Assembly (NCBI GenBank): GCA_963556255.1
Contig: OY744609.1
Coordinates: 23,670,311 to 23,734,310 of the forward strand
Source of the DNA: Allolobophora icterica
Taxonomy: Eukaryota > Annelida > Clitellata > Crassiclitellata > Lumbricidae
Reading direction: 5' to 3'
Length of the DNA stretch: 64,000 nucleotides
Part shown: in pieces, positions 55,140-64,000 of the stretch
Layout of the letters: the number at the start of each line of letters is the position of its first letter
Position numbering within the stretch: the first letter of the stretch is position 1
Made by a program: the position numbers and the translations under genes
The notes under the pieces: model-generated
Databases searched by the model: none
What the model was told of the DNA's origin: nothing
The model's input: the letters and a program-made list of their open reading frames with translations, nothing else

Positions 55140-55332
55140 TAATCTCCAAATTGCTAAAGCGCCACTCGAAGGCCAAGCGCAGGGCACCAGCCTATTCATG
55201 AGCGCTGGACAACGATTATTGTAGGTAGGTGAACAACTTGTTCAAAGTCTCTGCGCAGTGGTTTGAGGTAGATTCGAACCTACGACCCTCCGGTTACAAG
55301 GCACCGAACATCCCGCTATACCATCCGCGTCC
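55140..55332 (-). mobile_element. tRNA-Thr-derived SINE
   Basis: The minus strand starts GGGACGCGGATGGTATAGCG (box A), has CCTTGTAACC (anticodon TGT, Thr) and GTAGGTTCGAATCTAC (T-arm, box B), and continues for about 110 bp to GAGTGGCGCTTTAGCAATTT, a LINE-like tail. The acceptor stem does not close, so it is a SINE rather than a tRNA gene. A tRNA head joined to a GGCGCTTTA-type tail is the usual SINE layout. Confidence 0.75.
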
Positions 55333-55751
55333 CATGTCCATAGGAGCATCCTGGCCACATTTGTTGCTACGAATGAGCGGATAGCATTTTCACTACAGTA
55401 TGCTTCTGTCGTAAGTGCGTGACCTTGAGCTACTGAGCGATGGCATGACTTTCGGTGAAGAATAAACGCATTGCGTGCGCCTGTGATAGTACGAGGGAAG
55501 AGAGCATCTACTGAGAGACCGATAACTGAAGGGGCTCTCCGTTAGAGCCCTGCGTCGACTTGATAGTGTCGGCGGCAGCACCGGTTATTTTGGGCCGGTG
55601 GCGCGCCTTAGTCAGAATACTTGATAAGTATGAGTCACTATGGACAACCATTGTCCTGTGACCAGTCAAGAGGGCCAATTTCTCTAAAGCCACTCCATGA
55701 CAATGTAGCTAAACTACACACAAAGGGACTGAGAGAGAAGGCACCTACAGA
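55333..55751. other. intergenic sequence, no gene seen
   Basis: No domain or repeat family recognised on either strand. Confidence 0.4.
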
Positions 55752-56700
55752 CATGGGCGTCCGGAGAGGGCGCAAGGGGGCGCATTTGCGCTCCCTGGAT
55801 TTTGAAAATATTGCGCCCCCCTAAAAAATTTCCTGCAGTTTGTATAAGACTAAACTGAAATAGACCATTCTTGATACTTAGGGCCTATAAGTACTAAGTC
55901 AAAAACTGTCTCACCAATAAAAAGCGCCTTTATGCTATTTCTGAGAATACTTTAACTGTTTAATCAAATATTTAGGTGTAGATATATACTTTTCAGCTGA
56001 TCTTCAATCTAATACTTTAAGAACTGTTAGATAGCCAATTAGTCGTGCTTCACCACCCTATATTGCTGACAGTCCGGAGAGGGCTGTTTGTGTAGAAATT
56101 TTACTCTGTTTGTGTAGAAATTTTACTCTGTTTGTGTAGAAATTTTACTCTGTTTGTGTAGAAATTTTACTCTGTCACAAAATGAGAGTTTTCACAGTGA
56201 CTGTAACATCGGAAACAGAGAACATTCTTTAATATTTTGTTTATAGTTATTTTAGGTCGTCTTTCTTTGTTTCTTGTCAGCAGCTATATATCCCATTTAA
56301 CAGTCACCAGCATGCAAGTGAACTTATGTGTGCTGTGATAGCTGCAAAAGTCAACATGAATTGGTAACGTCATGGGTTCAAAGCATTGACGTCACCAAAT
56401 CGTTTTACCGATCAAGTTTCGCAAAGAAACCCAGAAATATAAGAAGAAGTAAGTACAAGAAGTCCACTTCTATTTCGCCCTGAAGTAATAATATATCGCA
56501 AAATCATGATGCAAGACATGAAAATGCAACAATAACAATTAAGCACATGAGACTGGCATCGGCGGCGCGCCGACAAATTGTCAGCGGCGGCGGAGCGCCC
56601 ACAAACAAAAATCGGCGGCGGCGCCTACGAAATGTTGGCGGCGGCGGCGCAGGGCTCTACTCTCCGTGCACGCACCTGGTGCCCATTGGTTTGCCTTCAC
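55752..56700. other. probable transposon-derived segment, edges unresolved
   Basis: CATGGGCGTCCGGAG at 55752 resembles the starts of the MITEs at 9318 and 16030. GGGGGCGCATTTGCGC and ATTGCGCCCCCC follow as GC-rich inverted words. GTCCGGAGAGGGC recurs at 55759 and near 56071. 56555-56660 is rich in GGCGGCGGC. No matching right end was found. Confidence 0.35.
56084..56175. repeat. 22-bp tandem repeat, four units
   Basis: Four exact copies of TGTTTGTGTAGAAATTTTAC plus TC. Confidence 0.95.
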
Positions 56701-56825
56701 GACCGACATCCAAAGGAGGCTTTCAAAAAAAGTTATTCTAAGAACATGGTATTATGTACAATGTACATCTAATTTCAGTGGGCCACAATTAATTTCGCAC
56801 TGACACCAGGCACATGTGTGGCAGT

Positions 56826-56826
56826 C

Positions 56827-56893
<67 letters not shown>

Positions 56894-56968
56894 GACATAC
56901 AGACAGACCGACAGACAGAGACAGACAGAGACAGAAAGAGACAGACAGAGGCAGACAGACAGAGAATG
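56826..56968. repeat. (GA)n(GACA)n array
   Basis: GAGA units followed by GACA units with scattered GAGACA. Confidence 0.95.
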
Positions 56969-57351
56969 ATAAGAGAGGGGAGAGAAATACAACGACAGGT
57001 AGGCCAGTTGGGTTACATGGGACATTAGTGTTGTATAGTAAAACGTGGTAGATAAAGCTAGTTACGATAATGTAAGGTAAAGTATACAATTAAACTTAGG
57101 TAAATTGATGTAAGGTAATCGCTCATTTAGACAGTCATATGCGTGGCTGAATGGTATTTCGGCTGAAGCGCACGCACAACAGCAGTAATCGACCAACCAG
57201 TTATACAAGAGATTCGTTTACGATTGCATGGGTCGACAGTGAACTCCACTCTCAAATGACACGACACACAATAATCCGATCTCATCTGCACCATCTGGCT
57301 CCAGAACTAATCAGACTAACTGTCAATCAACTCAGTAGCCACACTAAGTAA

Positions 57352-57590
<239 letters not shown>

Positions 57591-57594
57591 AACA

Positions 57595-57950
57595 CACACA
57601 GACACAATAGACCCACTCACTCGTCCTGTAATTGTGTGTCGAGAACTTGGACTGTTGTCTCTGCGGACGACTTCATATAGAGGTTGTAAATGTTGTGTTC
57701 GGCTCCAGTGTAATGCGATGCAGTGTAATGCAAGTCAGTGTTCTCCAATTCTATGTAATTCGATGTAAGACATTCTAATGCACTGCACTGTAAATGTTAT
57801 TGTGTGATGTTATGAATTACAATGAACCATGATTATTTACAATACATTGCCATGTGGTGTTTTGTCATGGATTTCCATTTAAGTGACCGTCACACAGCAG
57901 CAAGAAACTTCTTATACTGGCACGAGGCGAACGAATTTGATCATCGGAGA
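57595..57950. other. intergenic sequence, no gene seen
   Basis: 57700-57790 contains loosely repeated TGTAATGCxATGCAGTG words. Nothing else recognised. Confidence 0.4.
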
Positions 57951-58200
<250 letters not shown>

Positions 58201-58919
58201 GGGAGGGAGGGATGGAGGAATGGAGGGGAGAGGAGAGGATGGATGGGAGAGGGAGGAAAGGAGAGGCCGGATGGGAGAGGGAAGGAGCACATTCAACAGC
58301 TAATTGGAAATAGATGAATCTCCTCGGAGTCTCAAGGACTGCAGCACATTCTTCCGCCCTGCCTCTCCTTCGTATCCTTCCATTCCATTATTCCTCTTTC
58401 CTTATCTTGCTTCCTCTGTTTCTCTTCCTCCTTCGCCTCTTCTTCCACGTATACCTCCTCCTGCTTTTGTTTTTGTCTGTCTGAAGCTAAATCGAATTCC
58501 GTAAAGACACAGGTGACAAGGCATACAGACAGTCATACAGAAATACATCTGATATGGATCGGAGACAGGCACGCAACAAGGCATACAGATAGGCATTCAG
58601 AAAGGCATTGAGACAGGCACACAAAAGGCATACAAACATACAGAAAGGCAGTTGACTGCCTGACAAATAATCAGACTGCAGAAAAACAATGAAACGAGAC
58701 AGGAATGAATATAAAAAGTATGAGATACAAGCAGATAACAAGATGACAACTGGAGACAGACTTAATGAGAGAAAGAAACATACATAGACCTATGACAGAC
58801 ACACAAACAGACAGACAGACGGACAAAGACATACATGATACTGGTTAGTGTTGTGTATATCATACAATTACATAGTCTAAGATTTCGTCCTTTCCAGCCT
58901 GAATTATCCCCAACTGAGA
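58201..58919. other. intergenic low-complexity sequence
   Basis: GGGAGAGG-rich to 58285, CT-rich 58350-58480, then loose GGCATACAGACAGGCA words 58500-58660. No gene. Confidence 0.5.
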
Positions 58920-59036
58920 CATATATATATGTTATATATATATTCATATTTATATATATATATATTCATATTTATATATATATTTATATATATATACTTA
59001 TATATATATTTATATAAATATATATATATATATATA
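58920..59036. repeat. (TA)n with TTCATATTTATA variants
   Basis: TATATATA runs broken by TTCATATT and TTTATATA words. Confidence 0.93.
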
Positions 59037-59764
59037 AATGCATGGTATGGGGCAACTCTCCAAAGCTGGACTCATAATAACCACAGCCATTGGTCGCTGA
59101 AGGCAGAGATTCGTCAGAGTATAATCATAATGATGAAATGGTTTCTTGCATTATCTTCATACTCTGGATCTCTCATTTTTCTTCCTAGTTTTCATTTTGA
59201 CCCTTGACCTTTCTACCTGTCTCTGTCTGGCTTCTTTCTTCCTACGCGTGTCCATCTGTCTGCCTGTCCGTGTACCTGTACTTCTGTATCTCTGTTATTT
59301 TCAGTTCCATCCCTACAGCGGGGACCCTCTGTCTACCCGCATTGATTTTATGGAGAGTATTAACCCATACTGTTATGGTACAAAAATCGCAAGAATCGCC
59401 TTTGAGTAGATTCTCAGGAGGGCGCCATATAAATTCGATCATTACATTACTGTACAAGATTTCCGTTGGGTTGCATTGATCGAATGTCGACGACTGATTT
59501 CATTTCGTCCGCAGATCTAATATTCGACCCGTCGTCCATAGACGAACACATACAGCTGACTGACTCGTGGGTTCCTTCCACAAACCCTGCTGCCCACTCC
59601 AAATGAACCTACCCCGCCCCCTAAACACCTCCCGGTCATGACCTTCGATCGCCCGCGTCTCATGTACCTCATCGTCCTATTGTCGTCTAACGCCCTTCTC
59701 TGCACGCCCCATTGGTCTGTGCTTCTCTTGCTGTATGTGTCTTGGCGTTTTTCTCTGTGTCTCC
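59037..59764. other. intergenic sequence, no gene seen
   Basis: GGGCGCCATATAAATTCG at 59420 followed by ATTACATTACT is a retroposon-tail motif. No supported ORF. Confidence 0.4.
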
Positions 59765-60041
<277 letters not shown>

Positions 60042-60391
60042 GCTTGTTCTTTACTTTGGCGCCACTCTGAATCTATGATGTGGCGAGAACATAAATTGTC
60101 TAGTTAATTTACTCGGTCGCGTACATCAGCCGCCAGGCGGCGCATTGCTCCTCGGGGAAGACCGTAAAACGAGGTCGATATGGAGTCCACGGCTCTTGCA
60201 GACCATTGTTGTGTTCGACGCTGCATCTAATTCCAGGCGCACTGCGTGAACCCCAAGCGGGGTCCTTACCCTAAGACCCCCGGATCCAGTTCTTTAACCC
60301 CCATCGTAATGGATCTGCCACGGCTGCTACCGGTCTAGGGAATAGCGTCACACGACTTTTGGCCCTTCTTGCGGACTGCGAGATAATGACT

Positions 60392-60439
60392 CAGTAGGAG
60401 ACTATCAGAATCTCACGAGATGTTGGTAGTCTCCTACTG
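60392..60439. repeat. 16-bp stem hairpin with nested inner hairpin
   Basis: CAGTAGGAGACTATCA (60392-60407) pairs with TGGTAGTCTCCTACTG (60424-60439) with one mismatch. The 16-base loop contains ATCTCACGAGAT, itself a short stem. Confidence 0.9.
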
Positions 60440-61609
60440 CTCTCCATCTCTGTGTCTAGCTCTGGCTCTGTCTCTGTAGGTGCCTCGTTCTATGTTTGTC
60501 TCTCTGTCTCTGTCTCTTCTTTCCGTTTGAGATTGATTCTATATTTCATTCCAACCAAATACTTTGCAATTCTTCAGGTCTTGATATATCTTCTTTTTAC
60601 TTCCCCCTCTTTGTTGTCGATTTCTCTTTATTTCTGCCTTCGTCGCCACCTCTCTTTCTCTATATATCAGAAATTTCGCCCAAAGTACCTCTCTTCTTCT
60701 TCCTCCTCTTCCTCTGCCTTCTCCTTCTCCTCGTCCGCCTCCTATTAGGCCTACTTCTACTCCTCCTACAGCTCCTCTTGATCGCAACTGCTTTTCTTCC
60801 TTTTCTTGTGCAAAACACATGACGAAGCGATTTCCATTGCTGGAAACTCGACCGGAATGCGAATTTCCCCTAATGGAAAAAGCGCCTGTCACTCCATGTC
60901 ACTCCACGATTCCATCACATTGGAAGAGATGCCACAACAATCTCTTTCGACTTCTCCACTCGCCTTTCGCCGCGGAAAACAACATTCTACACTTGGCAAG
61001 AAGAGGGTTAGGCGACTCTCCTGCCCACTGGCGGTGAAGACGATGCCGCCGATCGCTAGATGTCAGTTTAAGACGCAGAATGATTCGAGTGACGGATGTG
61101 GCCGGTCGCTGAGGAATGGTCATCGGTTGACCGATGGTCATCGGTTGACCAATATGATTATTCAACAGCCGACAGTCACCATCGCGTATCAAGTTCCCTG
61201 TCATCGATCACTCGAGAGTCAGAAACGTCTCTTTCCATTGTTCGAGTCGACGCTAGAGGCGCTTTCGCTAAGCTCATGTAAGCGGTTCTTCGCTAAGTTC
61301 CTCTCACGACCATCGAAAAGCGCTTCAGCAAATGTAAATGTACGTGGACACGGTTTTCTATAGCGACCATATATATGGCCTCGACCATCCTGTACTCATT
61401 TTTCAATGAATTGATGGGGTGAGATCCATCACCACCGCTGCTCGTTTTAATGGGTGACACGCCTTTAAGGGCAGTGTTAGCCCAAGATTTATATTTCCGA
61501 AAGAAGCCACTGTCGGTATGCGAACCGGTAGAGTCAGACGCGCATGGGACATGCGTTCTAACGAATGCAGTTACCAGATCAGTAAACATTGCGTTTCTCA
61601 AATACATAT
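60440..61609. other. intergenic sequence, no supported gene
   Basis: Open frames on both strands across 60806-61363 have no recognised domain, and composition is ordinary. 61114-61150 repeats ATGGTCATCGGTTGACC twice. Confidence 0.35.
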
Positions 61610-62090
61610 TGTTACGTGTAGGCACGTGCCAAAAGGCTTTTATACATAGAATGGGCTGATAAGTAGGATGGGCTATACTCCTGTGTGTTTGGAAGGAGTG
61701 GCAGCTCTCTTTAAATACTGCTGATCTGCATAGATTAAGTGAGCTCTGTTTTGATTGTCGACCGTGTTGGTTGACGCACGTGTTGGTCTCCCTGGTGGAA
61801 GACATTTGTAATTTCAGCCCGGTCGCTTTGGTCTCCTTTATGGGTGACATTTGTATTTACTATTTACTTAAGCTCGGCGATAGAAATCTTCTGTCAGATT
61901 TGCTGGTTTAGTTTGCTTTCGACTTTTGACGCTGGTTATTGTTTTGCTGTCGAAGTTTATCGTCTGTCGCCAGCTCTTGTTGTTCGTCGTGGATTCGTGT
62001 AAAGAAATACATCGCGTACACATTGCTAATAAAGAGCCTTCCAAGGCTTCCATAGATCTGAATCATACTAGACACACACGCCACAATTTG
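61610..62090 (+). mobile_element. possible solo LTR, low confidence
   Basis: Starts TGTTACGTGTAGGCACGTGC, and AATAAAGAGCC at 62028 could be a poly(A) signal in an LTR. The right end and a target duplication could not be fixed: ACATAT occurs on both sides (61604-61609, about 62091) but without a canonical CA end. Confidence 0.3.
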
Positions 62091-62264
62091 TACATATACA
62101 TACATTGTAATTGTAATTGTAATTACGACTGCAGTTTCTATGGAATCGTCAGTAGCAAGATACTTCTAGGATCCGTTACACTGTCAACTGTTAGCGCAAA
62201 TGCTCAGAGTTACATAGCAAATAGGCTACATTTTAACTATTTTCTAAAAACATAAAGCTTTTTG

Positions 62265-62645
62265 GCTTCCTGAATATAGGTGCAGGAAGCCTGTTCCAGG
62301 CACGTGGACCAGGGGCCCGAAAAGCCCGAACGCCCGTTTTAGAATTAGTTGATGGAACAAATACATCGGCGAACTTTGATGATCGCGTCCGATAACGGCC
62401 TGATGCTGTCTGCGAGGTAGTATGGTATGCAGCTATTGAGACATTTTTACACCAGAAGGCAAGGTTTGAATTTGATGCACTCGCCTATTCTGAGCCAGTG
62501 AAGCGGATCTTGTATCGCGGTTGTAATGTGGTCGAACTGCTTTAATCGCAGGACCAGACGAGCTGAATCGTTGATGAAAGCCTGAAGACGAATGGTACTG
62601 CGCTGTGGCAGCCAGCAAAGGCAACATTGCAGTAACCGATTCGAT
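62265..62645 (-). mobile_element. LINE reverse transcriptase fragment (CR1/L2-like)
   Basis: The minus strand reads NRLLQCCLCWLPQRSTIRLQ, INDSARLVLRLKQFDHITTA and IQDPLHWLRIGECIKFKPCL, the thumb/C-terminal region of CR1/L2 elements (ARLV, HWL, RIxFK). A stop follows LLV, after which KCLNSCIPYYLADSIRPLSD continues. It ends against the (CATA)n array. Confidence 0.82.
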
Positions 62646-63116
62646 AATACATACGTACATACATACATACATACATACATGCACGCATACATACATACAT
62701 ACATACATACATACATACATACATACATACATACATACATACATACATACATACATGCATGCATGCATGCATGCATGCATGCATGCATACATACATACAT
62801 ACATACATGCATACATGCATACATGCATACATGCATACATACATACATACCATACATGCATACATGCATACATGCATACATGCATACATGCATACATGCA
62901 TACATGCATACATGCATACATGCATGCATGCATGCATGCATGCATGCATGCATGCATGCATGCATGCATGCATGCATACATGCATACATGCATACATGCA
63001 TACATGCATACTACATACATACATGCATACTACATACATACATGCATACATACATACATACATATACATACTGTAACATACTTACATCATACATACATCA
63101 TACATACATATATACA
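62646..63116. repeat. (CATA/CATG)n array
   Basis: CATA with a CATG block near 62757-62786 and another at 62921-62976, and alternating GCATACAT units between and after. Confidence 0.97.
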
Positions 63117-63435
63117 TAGTACATATTTATACATATTTCCTTACGCACTTATTTATTTCCTTATTTAATATATAGTGTCGTGCGAACTCATTTCCTCGTT
63201 GTTTGTGTTTCAAATCGTTGTTTGGTCTTTTTAGTTGACAACAGAACCGTCGTTGTCTCTGTTGTCTTATGAAGGTTTTATTAATCGATTGGATTCGATT
63301 TTACTGTCACTTAAAAGGATGACACTAAGTCAGTTGCACGAGGGATTGGCACTTCTGTGATGATCCTCCTGTCAATCATTATCGTCTCGTCTTAACCATT
63401 GCACACCGATGGGTGGACTTATGGGTGAACGGATT
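63117..63435. other. intergenic sequence, no gene seen
   Basis: Nothing recognised on either strand. Confidence 0.4.
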
Positions 63436-64000
63436 GGTTAATGAATGAATGAATGGACAGACGGATGGATAGATGAATGGATGGATGGATGGATGGATGG
63501 ATGGATGGATGGATGGATGGATGGATGGATGGGTGGATGGGTGGGATGGATGGATGGATGGATGGATGAATGAGCGGATGGATGGATGGATGGATGGATG
63601 GATGGATGGATGGATGGATGAACGGATGGATGGATGTACGGATGGATGGATGGATGGATGGATGGATGGATGGATGGATGGATGGATGGATGGATGGATG
63701 GATGTACGGATGGATGTACGGACGGACGGACGGACGGACGGACGGATGTATGTATGTATGTATGTATGTATGTATGTATGTATGTATGTATGTATGTATG
63801 TATGTACAGATGGATGGATGGATGGATGAGTGGATGAGTGGATGGATAGATGGATGAGTAGATGGATAGATGGATGAGTTGATGGATAGATGGACTGATT
63901 GACTAATGGATGTATTGAAATATGGATAGATGGAGAAAGAGACGGATGGATGGATGGATGGATGGATGGATGGATGGGTGGATGGATGGATGGATGGATG
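63436..64000. repeat. (GGAT)n compound array with GGAC and GTAT blocks
   Basis: GGAT to 63717, GGAC at 63718-63745, GTAT at 63746-63805, then GGAT variants (GGATAGAT, GGATGAGT) to the window edge, where the array is still running. Confidence 0.97.

Noticed and set aside
55258..55332. Functional threonine tRNA gene
   Set aside because: Box A, box B and anticodon loop are present but the acceptor stem does not pair and a SINE body follows.
60806..61363. 185-residue plus-strand open frame and overlapping minus-strand frames
   Set aside because: No recognisable domain, no splice context, ordinary composition on both strands; not enough to call a gene.

Overview
The window is animal nuclear DNA, AT-leaning, gene-poor and packed with transposons and short tandem repeats. 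Evidence for an animal is a spliced nicotinic acetylcholine receptor (nAChR) subunit gene with the classic intron phases, together with LINE, hAT, mariner and Ty3/gypsy elements. The integrase-first gypsy element and the L2/CR1-like LINE tails suggest an aquatic invertebrate, perhaps a deuterostome or lophotrochozoan, but the species cannot be fixed from this sequence.

The one recognisable host gene lies on the minus strand from 38711 down to 4101, about 34.6 kb. I can place five coding exons: signal peptide (38621-38711), N-terminal helix region (28220-28368), the standard 110-bp exon (17137-17246), ligand-binding core with Cys-loop, loop C and TM1-TM2 (8717-9255), and TM3, cytoplasmic loop and TM4 (4101-4768). 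Splice sites and phases fit throughout. One expected exon of about 45 bp is missing between 17247 and 28219, where there is also a 200-base run of N. Several aromatic-box residues are replaced.

The introns and flanks are filled with mobile DNA. A complete LTR retrotransposon (20530-27452) sits antisense inside the gene. It has LTRs that look identical by eye, a 5-bp target duplication and one 1817-residue ORF in the order gag, protease, integrase, reverse transcriptase, RNase H. This is the order known from Gmr1-like elements. A 2.17-kb inverted-repeat transposon (1248-3412) carries the decayed remains of a transposase-like protein, and a second broken copy of the same protein lies at 14640-16560. 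There are several hAT-type MITEs with perfect 8-bp duplications, two mariner-type elements, two 5'-truncated LINEs with target duplications, further LINE C-terminal scraps and several tRNA-like SINE heads.

Beyond 38.7 kb the window is intergenic: LINEs (41.6-46 kb), a mariner pseudogene (50.8-52.2 kb), an inverted tandem-repeat element (52.6-53.2 kb), SINE and LINE fragments, and long (CATA)n, (GGAT)n, (CA)n, (GA)n and (GACA)n arrays up to the end. No rRNA gene, CRISPR array or functional tRNA gene was found.
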